From positions 1-57,371 of the forward strand of contig JAEEKX010000011.1 of NCBI GenBank assembly GCA_016288655.1: 57,371 bases of DNA, given 5' to 3'. The stretch is from Bacteroidales bacterium (GTDB lineage Bacteria; Bacteroidota; Bacteroidia; Bacteroidales; WCHB1-69). The notes under the pieces were generated by a model. It saw nothing but the letters and a program-made list of their open reading frames with translations, had not been told where the DNA came from and did no database searches. Position 1 is the stretch's first letter, and the number at the start of each line of letters is the position of its first letter. The position numbers and the translations under genes are program-made. This document shows positions 7,064-15,300 of the stretch, one piece after another.

Positions 7064-7423
7064 ATACTCTCCTCTTGCAGCTTGTCCGATGGTGATGCCA
7101 TTTGGTACGCATACCTTGCCGGCCTTGTCCTTGATCTGCACGGTGACGCCGAAGTTCTGGTCGAACAATTTCTCAGCCTCACCCACCTTGGTGCTGCCCT
7201 TGATCTTCAGGCCGTCGGCATTGGTGTTCACCTCCTTGGTAGTCTTTTTGTTTAAGGCGGCGAGGGTCATCTCCGGGTCGGCCAGCACAGCGCCCTTGTA
7301 AAACGCCAGCGTCAAATCGAATGTCTTCTTAAAGTCGGCTGAAATGGTCTTGAGCTTCTTGTTCGGTGCAACGGTGAATTCCGCCTTATTGAAATGATCC
7401 TTGATGTTGTTGAGCAATCCCAT
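7061..7423 (-). CDS. paralogous small-protein family, copy 3 of 3 (unknown function)
   Basis: A 120-residue protein and the first gene after the HTH gene and the palindrome. It aligns with the copies at 1725-2036 and 3750-4097 through KKLKTISADF, FDLTLAFYKG, VGEAEKLF, NFGVTVQIKD and a final GITIGQA strand. It has an N-terminal extension of about 20 residues (MGLLNNIKDHFNKAEF) that could be an amphipathic helix. It is the most diverged of the three. The function is unknown. Confidence 0.75.
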   Translation of the reverse strand: MGLLNNIKDHFNKAEFTVAPNKKLKTISADFKKTFDLTLAFYKGAVLADPEMTLAALNKKTTKEVNTNADGLKIKGSTKVGEAEKLFDQNFGVTVQIKDKAGKVCVPNGITIGQAARGEY

Positions 7424-7468
7424 AATATTTTGTTTTATAGTATTTATAAATTATTGTATATTAGTTAT

Positions 7469-7494
7469 TTATCAATTTTATTTAAAATTGATAA
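7469..7494. promoter_or_regulatory. perfect 26-bp AT-rich palindrome, candidate operator
   Basis: TTATCAATTTTA and TAAAATTGATAA form perfect 12-bp arms around a TT centre, between the HTH gene (7648-7923) and the first gene of the operon it precedes. A symmetric site this long, next to an XRE-like regulator, is a natural operator. The RNA hairpin it would make could also act as a processing or weak termination site. No canonical TAnnTTTG box is seen for the minus strand in 7424-7647; the best is the near-match GATATTTG at 7504-7511. The operon may therefore depend on read-through from the HTH promoter at 8175-8182. Confidence 0.5.
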
Positions 7495-7647
7495 TATCAA
7501 CTTGCAAATATCTGAATTATTTAGTCTCCAATCGTTATGTGATGCATTGGATTGATGTGCAAATTGCCCATAGTTACTTTGCATCTAAAAACATATATGA
7601 TGAGGGAGAAATAGAACGAGTGTCAACTTCCGAGGGAATCTCGGTAG

Positions 7648-7923
7648 TTATTGATGCTCTCCATTGTACCATCCGCTCAAATCGGCAAAGAAATCGTGCT
7701 CAAGGATTTGCGAGAGCTTCATCAACGAGCCGGTGTCAATCCACGAACGCGAGAAGATGAGATAGACGTTGTTGCGGTGGCAGCCCAGCTGCTGCGCAAG
7801 CCACGGCACCTTGACGCCCTTCTGCGCCACCACCTCCTTGATGTGCCTGCCGATATGAAAACCGGTGTCCTGAACTTTATTGTGCGAATGCATGTCTGTC
7901 GAATGGTTGTGAGCTTCCCCCAT
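7648..7923 (-). CDS. XRE-like helix-turn-helix protein
   Basis: A 91-residue protein. After a His-rich N-terminus (HNHSTDMHSHN) comes a helix set from about residue 23: GRHIKEVVAQKG, then VPWLAQQLGCHRNNVYLIF as the turn-recognition unit, then TGSLMKLSQILEHDFFADLS. This matches the five-helix lambda-repressor/XRE fold; Cys and Arg in the recognition helix are unusual but compatible. It is the first gene of the leftward accessory operon, with a -7 box 250 bases upstream and the 26-bp palindrome downstream. It probably controls that operon. The His cluster could bind metal, which is speculative. Confidence 0.72.
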   Translation of the reverse strand: MGEAHNHSTDMHSHNKVQDTGFHIGRHIKEVVAQKGVKVPWLAQQLGCHRNNVYLIFSRSWIDTGSLMKLSQILEHDFFADLSGWYNGEHQ

Positions 7924-7938
7924 TTTCTACAGACCACT

Positions 7939-8100
7939 AAAAAAGGCGCCGCTATTTCGTTGTCTGCTGATTAACTTGGAGGGTTCTGGTAAACCGCTGC
8001 GGTAATAAGCACGAAAGAGCTTGCGCCCAAAACGCAAACTTTCCGCCAACTTATTCTCCCGCTAAAATTTACCAGATTTTCCAAGTGAGAATAAGAGCGT
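7939..8100 (-). ncRNA. long-hairpin RNA/repeat family, copy 1 (HTH leader)
   Basis: Nested complementary segments fold 7974-8086 into one interrupted hairpin: ACTTGGA/TCCAAGT (7974-7980/8080-8086), TCTGGTAAA/TTTACCAGA (7985-7993/8068-8076), GCGG/CCGC (7999-8002/8059-8062), AATAAG/CTTATT (8004-8009/8050-8055), GAAAG/CTTTC (8013-8017/8039-8043) and TTGCG/CGCAA (8021-8025/8033-8037). Read on the minus strand it shares AGCTTGA, AAAATCTGGnAAATTTT, CGGGAGAA and GCGG-TTT-n-CCAGA with the element at 15.8 kb. A -7 box at 8182-8175 and a T6 run after GGCGCC (7950-7939) bracket it. It is either an independent small RNA, the 5' leader of the HTH gene, or a mobile hairpin repeat. It also accounts for most of the 7924-8246 gap. 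Confidence 0.5.
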
Positions 8101-8174
8101 CAAGCTCAATGTTGTTATCTTTTTAAGATGATTTACATATTTAGATGATTCTTTTAATTCAAAAATTGTAGCTG

Positions 8175-8182
8175 CAAAAGTA
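8175..8182 (-). promoter_or_regulatory. -7 box for hairpin RNA copy 1 and the HTH gene
   Basis: TACTTTTG on the minus strand matches TAnnTTTG. It is about 90 bases before the hairpin and 250 bases before the HTH start, so any HTH transcript from here carries the hairpin in its leader. Confidence 0.55.
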
Positions 8183-8230
8183 CGAATAATTTTATTCTCC
8201 CACCCACCCTCTCATTCCAATTTTTTCCCG

Positions 8231-8238
8231 TATTTTTG
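8231..8238 (+). promoter_or_regulatory. -7 box with very short leader for the glycosyltransferase
   Basis: TATTTTTG lies only 8 bases before the ATG at 8247. With a start site about 7 bases downstream of the box, the transcript would have almost no 5' untranslated region. Confidence 0.5.
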
Positions 8239-8246
8239 CCGCCGTT

Positions 8247-9374
8247 ATGAGTAAGAATATCGGTTTCGATGCCAAAAGGGCCTTCAACAACCAGCGCGGA
8301 CTGGGCAACTACAGCCGCGAAACGATCCGTATTCTATCCACTTACTATCCTGATAATCAGTATTTTCTGTTTACGCCGAAAGTAAATTCCAACATTTATT
8401 TTCCGCTTCCAGAGAATTCCCAAGTGCGGATGCCTCACGGTTTGCAAAAGTGCGGTCCTTCACTCTGGCGCACTTTCTCGCTCGCCAGCGAGGCGCAGAA
8501 ATGCCATCTTGACCTGTTCCATGGTCTCAGCCACGAACTGCCGGTGGGCATCCAGAAGAAGAATATCCCTACGGTGGTCACCATCCACGACCTCATCTTC
8601 CTGAAATTTCCCCAACTCTATCCCGCCTTCGACCGCGCCATGTACAAACGCAAGTACCTGCGCAGTTGTGAGTTGGCCGACCGCATCATCGCCGTCAGCG
8701 AGCAGACGCGCCGCGACCTTGTGGAATTGGCCGGCATCGACGACGCCAAGATTGACGTGGTATATCAAGGGTGCAGTCCCATCTTCCGACAGCCGCTGCC
8801 GCCCGAAACCGTTGAGGAGGTGCGCCGGAAATACGCACTGCCGTCGCAGTTTGTGTTGAGCATCGGGGCATTGGAGAAGCGGAAAAATCACATTCTGATT
8901 CTACAAGCATTGGCCAATCAGCAACTTGATATCCCTGTGGTCATCGTGGGCAACGAGACCGCCTACGCTCCGGTGTTGCGACGTTTTATCGTCGAGCACC
9001 GTCTGGAAAAGCAGGTGACTCTGCTTTCTGGGGTGCCCTTCTCCGAGTTTCCCGCCCTCTACCGTTGTGCCTCGTTGTTTGTGTATCCATCTCTGTTCGA
9101 GGGATTTGGCATTCCCGTGCTGGAGGCCGTCACCATGGGCGTGCCGACCATTGCGGCCACGGGCAGTTGTCTGGAAGAGAGCGGCGGTCCGGGCAGTCGC
9201 TATGTGTCGCCCCATGACCCTGAGGCGTTGGCCGATCAGATGAAAGAAGTATTGGAAAATAGCGACTTGCGTGCGCAGATGGTCGCCGATGGGCTGGCGC
9301 ATTCCAGCAAATTCACCGATGAAGCCATCGCCCGCAACCTCTGGAACAGTTACGAACGCGCCCTGGAAAGTTGA
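8247..9374 (+). CDS. glycosyltransferase, GT4-type (GT-B fold)
   Basis: A 375-residue cytoplasmic glycosyltransferase that transfers a sugar from an activated donor to a glycan or lipid acceptor. The N-terminal half has the acceptor-side loop (GLGNYSRETI near residue 18) and the TVVTIHDLIFLKFP strand common in mannosyltransferase-like members. The C-terminal half has the donor site SIGALEKRKNH, VVIVGNE, the VPFSEFPALYRCA helix and EGFGIPVLEA, whose Glu pair is the GT4 EX7E motif. Length is normal. It stands alone on the plus strand, with a convergent glycosyltransferase 115 bases downstream. The donor sugar cannot be told. Confidence 0.88.
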   Translation: MSKNIGFDAKRAFNNQRGLGNYSRETIRILSTYYPDNQYFLFTPKVNSNIYFPLPENSQVRMPHGLQKCGPSLWRTFSLASEAQKCHLDLFHGLSHELPVGIQKKNIPTVVTIHDLIFLKFPQLYPAFDRAMYKRKYLRSCELADRIIAVSEQTRRDLVELAGIDDAKIDVVYQGCSPIFRQPLPPETVEEVRRKYALPSQFVLSIGALEKRKNHILILQALANQQLDIPVVIVGNETAYAPVLRRFIVEHRLEKQVTLLSGVPFSEFPALYRCASLFVYPSLFEGFGIPVLEAVTMGVPTIAATGSCLEESGGPGSRYVSPHDPEALADQMKEVLENSDLRAQMVADGLAHSSKFTDEAIARNLWNSYERALES

Positions 9375-9488
9375 TGTCGAAAAGAATAGACAGCTTTTCT
9401 CCTGAATTTTCCTCTCTTAATGATCGTTTTTCTTCTGCTCTCCGTTAAATGCGGCTTCCCTTTCCATTGGGGAGGGTGGGGGGCAAAG

Positions 9489-10625
9489 CTATCGTCGCAA
9501 TACCGTCTCGTACGCCTCCCGCAATTGTTGGCCAATCACCGGCATCGAGAAGTTCGCCTCGGCGTAGGCGCAGATGGCCTGCTCGTCGTAGTCGTGGCAG
9601 TGGTCGAGCATCTGGTGAAGGGCCTGCAATAGGGCATCCTCGTCGCGGGCGGGCACGGTAAGACCGCGGCTCTCATCCATGATCTCGCTGATGCCGCCCA
9701 CCTCCGTCGTGATGATCGGCAGCCCGCAGGCGAACGCCTCGATGATGACGCAGGGCAGGTTCTCGAAGTTGGAGAAAAGCAGCAGGAAGTCCGCGCGTTG
9801 GTAAAACTCCGCAATGTCACGCTCCTCCTTTCTTCCATGGAAAACGACGAACTTCTCCAAATGATTCTCAATCACAAACTGCTTGAACTCAGGCCGATCG
9901 AACTCATGGACCACGTCTAAGACGAAGTCCTGCCGTTGTTGGGCCAACCGTTGCACCGTGCGCAAAATGCCGGAGAAGTTCTTGGCCTCGTCGCGCAGGG
10001 TGGAGATGTGCAGGATGTGCTTGATTTCGTGGGGCTGGCGGTCGTCGGGGTGGAAAATCTGCGTATCCACCACGTTGGGAATACACCGGAAGGGACGGTC
10101 GATGCCGTAGCGGCGCATGTTGTCGGCCAGGTCGTGGCTGACGGGCAGGATAAGTTCGGCGGCGTTGGCGATCTTGCGGATGCTGCGCAACGTCTTCCGC
10201 GTCATCATCGCCACGTTCTGCGGCTGGTAGATGGTCCAGTGCTCGGTGAGCAGATAGGGGAGTCTGTGTCTTTTTTTCCAATAGAAAGCCATCTTCCCCA
10301 GCGGCAGCGCCACGTGGAGGTGCATCAGGTCGGGTTGGAAGAAATGCTTCCGAATGTAGGTGAATCCGGCGTTGTATGCTAAAAACAACGAGATAGACGA
10401 GGGTAGGGGAGAGGCGGGAACGTGAATCAGCACTTGCTGGAAGTTGGCATAGTTGACGACCTCGATCTCGCGCTGCGACACGTCCGGGTCGATGTAGGCC
10501 GAAAGCACCACCGAGTTGACGTCGTCGGAGACGCTGCGAATGTGCTTCAGGCAGAAGTTGCCCGACATGGGCTGGTCAGGGCGGGGAAACCAACTGAGCA
10601 GATGGAGGACGTTGATTTTTTTCAT
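9489..10625 (-). CDS. glycosyltransferase, GT4-type (GT-B fold)
   Basis: A 378-residue glycosyltransferase. The N-terminal domain starts INVLHLLSWFPRPDQP and has SGNFCLKHIR, as in capsular or LPS transferases, and LHVALPLGKMAF near residue 103. The C-terminal donor domain shows HILHISTLRDEAKNF, VVFHGRKEERDIAEFY and ENLPCVIIEAFACGLPIITTE (EX7E motif near residue 290). It is the last gene of a minus-strand group after the binding lipoprotein (15-base gap) and the FKBP gene. Function in surface glycan assembly is inferred from family only. Confidence 0.87.
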   Translation of the reverse strand: MKKINVLHLLSWFPRPDQPMSGNFCLKHIRSVSDDVNSVVLSAYIDPDVSQREIEVVNYANFQQVLIHVPASPLPSSISLFLAYNAGFTYIRKHFFQPDLMHLHVALPLGKMAFYWKKRHRLPYLLTEHWTIYQPQNVAMMTRKTLRSIRKIANAAELILPVSHDLADNMRRYGIDRPFRCIPNVVDTQIFHPDDRQPHEIKHILHISTLRDEAKNFSGILRTVQRLAQQRQDFVLDVVHEFDRPEFKQFVIENHLEKFVVFHGRKEERDIAEFYQRADFLLLFSNFENLPCVIIEAFACGLPIITTEVGGISEIMDESRGLTVPARDEDALLQALHQMLDHCHDYDEQAICAYAEANFSMPVIGQQLREAYETVLRR

Positions 10626-10640
10626 AGCGTAAAAATGTGA

Positions 10641-11522
10641 TTATGGAGCGGTTGTGCCGATCTTCTCGGCGATGTAGTCGATGGCGAGGAAGTTGCGCGG
10701 ACAGAGGTTGTCGATCCAGCCGGACTCGATGGGATAGATGCGCCCCTCCTTCACGGCGGTGAGCAGGTTGTAAGGTGCTGTGTTGCAGAAGGATTCGAGG
10801 TCCTCCTTGCGGATGAAGATGTACTCGGGATCCTGCTGGAACAGGAACTCACGGCTGACGCTCCAGGTGGTGAGCGGCTCGCCGATGTTCCGACCGCCGG
10901 CGAGGGTGATGATGTCGTGGATGAAGGTGTTGCCCGAGGCGGTGAAGTCGCCGCTGGCACCGAAACCGACGACGTAATACACCGACTTGTCGCCACTGGT
11001 GGCGCGCGACTGGTACTGCCGGATCTTCCCCTCATAGACCTTCGCGAGACTGTCGGCGGCGGCATCGCGGTTGAGCAGCCGGCCGGTGGAACGGATCAGC
11101 CGCGGCATGTCGGCCAACCGATCCTCCTCCTTCAAACAATACACCGGCACGCCCGCCTTCTCGAAGTTGTCAACGGTCTTGGGACTGACCACCGAGCCGA
11201 CGATGATCAGGTCCGGGCGCTGCGCCAACACACTCTCCACATTGATGTTGAGCAGATCTCCCACTTTGGTGATTTTCTCTGTCTCAGGTGGATAGGTGCA
11301 GAAGGTGGAGATGCCGACGAGTTTCTTTTCCGCATGGAGCAGGTAGATGGCCTCGGTGACGGCTTGGGAGAAGGAGACGATGCGTTGCGGCTCGTTCTTG
11401 ATGAGCACGTCGCGTTCGTAGGAGTCCTTTCCTTTGAAAAAGACTTCGTCGCCCTGTTTTGGTGCATGTTGGCAACCGAAGAACAGGGCGACGAGGGTGA
11501 AAAGTAGGAATGCTCTTTTCAT
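10641..11522 (-). CDS. periplasmic-binding lipoprotein, BtuF/FhuD class (iron-chelate or B12 uptake)
   Basis: A 293-residue class III substrate-binding protein. The signal peptide ends in a lipobox (LVALFFGC, Cys17), so it is probably a lipoprotein in the periplasm. The two lobes are joined by a rigid helix near residues 140-165. Typical motifs are QRIVSFSQAVTEAIYLL, RPDLIIVGSVV and ITLAGGRNIGEP, with DPEYIFIR in the C lobe. These proteins deliver cobalamin, haem or siderophore to an ABC importer, but no permease or ATPase is next to it, so the substrate is unknown. The FKBP gene precedes it by three bases. Confidence 0.85.
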   Translation of the reverse strand: MKRAFLLFTLVALFFGCQHAPKQGDEVFFKGKDSYERDVLIKNEPQRIVSFSQAVTEAIYLLHAEKKLVGISTFCTYPPETEKITKVGDLLNINVESVLAQRPDLIIVGSVVSPKTVDNFEKAGVPVYCLKEEDRLADMPRLIRSTGRLLNRDAAADSLAKVYEGKIRQYQSRATSGDKSVYYVVGFGASGDFTASGNTFIHDIITLAGGRNIGEPLTTWSVSREFLFQQDPEYIFIRKEDLESFCNTAPYNLLTAVKEGRIYPIESGWIDNLCPRNFLAIDYIAEKIGTTAP

Positions 11523-11525
11523 GGA

Positions 11526-12218
11526 TTATTTGGGATTGCTGACTTTGGGGACGATGACTTCGAGGAGTTCCACCTCGAAGATGAGGGTGGCGCCGGGCTT
11601 GATGCCCTGTGTGCCGCGGTCACCGTAGCCCAGGTCGGAGGGGATGTAGAGGATGTACTTGGAACCTTCCGACATGAGTTGCAGGCCTTCCGTCCAGCCA
11701 GCGATGACGCCGTTGAGGGGGAAGGTGATCGGCTCGCCGCGCTCCACGGAGGAGTCGAACACGGTGCCGTCGAGCAGCGTGCCGGTGTAGTGAACCTTCA
11801 CCTGGTCAGTGGCGTTGGGGTGCTTGCCCGTGCCCTCTTTGATGACCTTGTATTGCAAGCCGGAGGCGGTCTCCTTCACGCCGGGTTCCTGCTTGTTCTT
11901 GGCCAGGAAGGCGGCGCCGGCGGCTTTCTCTTCCTTCAACATCTTCTCCTGGTTCTCTTTCACCATCTGGTCGAGCAGGCCGAATGCCTCTTGCATCTGC
12001 TCCGGCGTGAGCAGGTTCTGTCCGGCCAGTCCGTCCTTCAATCCCTTCATGTACATGTCGGGGTCGAGTTTCAAACCGATGTTCTTGAATTGTTCGCCGT
12101 TGCTGGCGCCCAGCGCGTAACTTGCTTTCTGTTCGTTAGTCATGTCGTTCTGTGCTTTGGTCGTGATGCAGACGCCCAGCAGGAGCGCGCACACGAGGAT
12201 GATGGATTTTTTGTTCAT
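11526..12218 (-). CDS. FKBP-type peptidyl-prolyl isomerase, Mip/FklB-like
   Basis: A 230-residue secreted foldase. A signal peptide (KKSIILVCALLLGVCITTKA) is followed by an FKBP_N helical dimerisation region (about 25-115, MTNEQKASYALGAS onward). The catalytic FKBP domain (about 120-222) contains VKVHYTGTLLDGTVFDSS, PITFPLNGVIAGWTEGLQLM and YGDRGTQGIKPGATLIFEVEL, the usual active-site residues. It isomerises X-Pro bonds in envelope proteins. A -7 box at 12241-12248 drives this gene and probably the two downstream genes. Confidence 0.92.
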   Translation of the reverse strand: MNKKSIILVCALLLGVCITTKAQNDMTNEQKASYALGASNGEQFKNIGLKLDPDMYMKGLKDGLAGQNLLTPEQMQEAFGLLDQMVKENQEKMLKEEKAAGAAFLAKNKQEPGVKETASGLQYKVIKEGTGKHPNATDQVKVHYTGTLLDGTVFDSSVERGEPITFPLNGVIAGWTEGLQLMSEGSKYILYIPSDLGYGDRGTQGIKPGATLIFEVELLEVIVPKVSNPK

Positions 12219-12240
12219 TTGTAAATGATTTTTACGGCGG

Positions 12241-12248
12241 CAAAATTA
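12241..12248 (-). promoter_or_regulatory. -7 box for the FKBP operon
   Basis: TAATTTTG on the minus strand, 23 bases before the FKBP start. It forms a divergent pair with the box at 12292-12299. Confidence 0.6.
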
Positions 12249-12267
12249 CAATTTTTTTTTCTTACTC

Positions 12268-12299
12268 TTGAATAACAAGCGAAAAATGACGTAAATTTG
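12268..12299 (+). promoter_or_regulatory. Bacteroidetes promoter for the large oxidoreductase
   Basis: TTG at 12268-12270 (-33) and TAAATTTG at 12292-12299 (-7), 21 bases apart, about 65 bases upstream of the start codon. Confidence 0.55.
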
Positions 12300-12365
12300 C
12301 GGCCGCTTTTGTGTTGGGGATTCCTTTGGAAAATTTTTTGATAAACAACCATACAATTTAGTATT

Positions 12366-15300
12366 ATGAACAAGATTAACGAACATCCAATTTTGGACAT
12401 TCCAAAAGCGGAAGAGGTCGTGTTTGAGTACAACGGCCAGAAAGTCACGGGTTACAAGGGTTACACGATCGCGGCGGCGTTGCACCAGGCCGGCTTCCCG
12501 GTGCATAGCCACAGCGTCGATGGGCGCGGCCGTTCCCTGGAGTGCGGCATCGGCAAGTGCGGCGCCTGCCAGATGCTGGTTGACGGCGTCATCCGACGTA
12601 TCTGCATCACGCCCGTCGATGGGGTGAAGCAGGTGCGGGAGATTCTGCAGGACTACTTCCCCGAGGCCGCCGCGCCCCGGGAGGAAGTTCGCAAGGTGTA
12701 TAAGACGCAGGTCGCCATCATCGGCGCCGGCCCCGCCGGCCTCGCCTGCCGTGAAATGCTCAACCAGCAGGGAATCAGCAATATCGTGCTCGACAACAAC
12801 GAGCGCGTCGGCGGACAGTTCAACATGCAGACCCACCAGTTCTTCTTCTTCGAAAAAGAGAAGGTCTATGGCGGCATGCGTGGCTTTGACATCGCCAAGA
12901 CTCTCGCCGGCGACGACCACTCCGGCATCTTCCTCAACTCCACCGTGTGGGATCTGCTCGAAGGCCCCCGCGTGGCGGTCAAGAATCTGAAGGATGGTAG
13001 CATCTTCTTCGTCGATGCCGAGTATCTTGTCGTTGCCACCGGCGCCGTGCCCTTCATGCCCGTCTTCGAGAACGACGACCTGCCCGGCGTCTATACCGCC
13101 GCCGTCGTCCAAAAGATGATGAACGTGGAGCATACCCTCCTCGGCAAGCGCATCCTCTCCATCGGCGCCGGCAACATCGGCTATCTCACTTCATACCAGG
13201 CCACCCAGGCCGGTGCCAAGGTCGTCGCTATCGTCGAGGCCATGGACCACGAGGGCGGCTTCCCCGTGCAGGCCAACCGCGTGCGCCGGCTCGGCATCCC
13301 CATCTACACCTCGCACGTGCTGCTGCGTGCCATCCCCAACGAAGACCATACCGGCATCGTCGGCGCTGTCATCGCCGAGTGCAAGAACTTCAAGCCCGTG
13401 CCCGGCACCGAGAAGACCATCACCGGCATCGATGTCATCAACATCTGCACAGGACTTATTTCTGATAACCAACTGCTGGTCAAGGGCAAACAGGTCTTCG
13501 GCGCCAACGTCTTCGGCGCCGGCGACGCCGTCCGTGTGGGCGAAGGCACCTGCGCCGTGCTCCGCGGCAAACAGGTCGCCCTCGAGATCGCCATGCAGAT
13601 GGGCCGCCGAGTCAACTACGACGACTACCTCGCCGTCTCCAAAGAGTATATCGACGCCCAACAGCGCCCTGTCCGCGTGCTTGACGCCCCCGTCAAGCCC
13701 TCCAGGGCGCGCATGGAAGAGAAGGGCTTTGTCATTCCCGACTGCCTCTTTGGCTTCGCCTGCAACCCCTGCTCCTTCTCCTGCCCGCAGGGCGCCATCA
13801 CCAAATCCTCCACCTCCGCCGTGCCCGTCATCGACTACAACAAGTGCATCGGCTGTATGGAGTGCGTGGCACACTGCCCCGGACTCGCCATCTTCGGCTA
13901 TAACCTCCAGAAAAACTGGCTCTTCCTGCCGATCGAATACCACGTTGAGAAGGACGCCAAGGTGGTGCTCATCAACGACAAGGGCGAAAAGGTGGGCGAA
14001 GGCGTCGTGGAGAACATCAAGACCAACCCCAACAAGACCAACGTCGCCCGCGTGAAGGCCATCGACATCAGCGGCGAGAAGTTGACCGAGGTCACCGGCT
14101 TCATCGTTAAGGAGAACTTCGGCGAGGCCGTGGCGATGGATCCTTGCACGCTCACCGACAAGGAGCCCTCCTACGTCTGCCATTGCGAGGATGTCCGCAT
14201 CGAAGATCTGCTCACCGTCATCGGCGACCGCAAGGTCATCTCCGTCGATGAGTTGAAACACACCACGCGCATGGGCATGGGCACCTGCCGTGGCAAACGG
14301 TGCATCCCGCGTGCCAAGCAGCTGTTGCGTGGCTACGGCATCGAGGTGGTGGGCGACGCTACTCCGCGAGGACCTCTTTCCAACCAACTGACCATCAATG
14401 AGATGCAACCGAATAGCCAGCCCACGCAGTTCATCACCGACGTCAACAAGCCGACCCGTAAGGTCGAGTGCGACGTCTTTGTGGCCGGCGGCGGCATCGC
14501 GGGCAGCGGGCTCTTCCGCTACTTCTCCGAGGCGGGCAAGAAGACCGTGCTCTGCAACGCCGAACGCGGCTCCTCATGGCGCTGCATCGGCGGCGGCCGC
14601 CCCGCCTTCTCCGTCCCAGAAATCGCCGACATCGCCAACCACAACCAGGAGATTTTCAAGGAGTTGCAAAGCAAGACCAACGTGGGCTACTACCCCATCC
14701 GTTATGTCGGTTTCGCCCACGACGAAGCCACCTACAAGTCCTTGGAGGCCTCCCTCGCCTGGTCGGACGGCTACATGGTCGATCGCAAGGACTTCCAGAA
14801 GGAGATCTCTCCCTACTTCAACCCCGACCTCAATACCTACAGCGCGGCGTTGGTCACCAACGACTGCTGGCAGGCCACGCCGGGCCGTGTCATCGACTAC
14901 ATCCGCCATCTCGCCTGCGAGAAGGGCGGCACGCTGCTTGAGGATTGCCGGCTGGTGGAGGTGCAGCGCACCGCCAAGGGCTTCATGGCGTTGGTCTATA
15001 CTCATGATAAGGAGTTCGTGGAGTACCACTGCGAGCACTTTGTGAACGCCCTCGGCTATCAGGCCGCCAAGTTTGCCAAGCAACTCGGCATCGAAACCGG
15101 CCTCTATCCGATTAAGCACCAGGCGTTTATCACGGGCCGCCTGCCGATGTTGGGCAAGGATGGCGAGTGCCTCGATATGCTCATCGACCGTCGTCGCTAC
15201 AAGGGCTTCTCCGCCGTCTATGGACAGCAGTTCAAGGAGACCGGCCAGATCATCGGCTGCGCATCGCCCGGTACCGACAGCGCCGAGGCGGGCAAGAACC

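Noticed and set aside
13191-14408. 405-codon minus-strand frame opposite the redox fusion gene
   Set aside because: Val/Asp/Gly-rich shadow of GC-rich codons; the plus strand has intact Cys motifs throughout.
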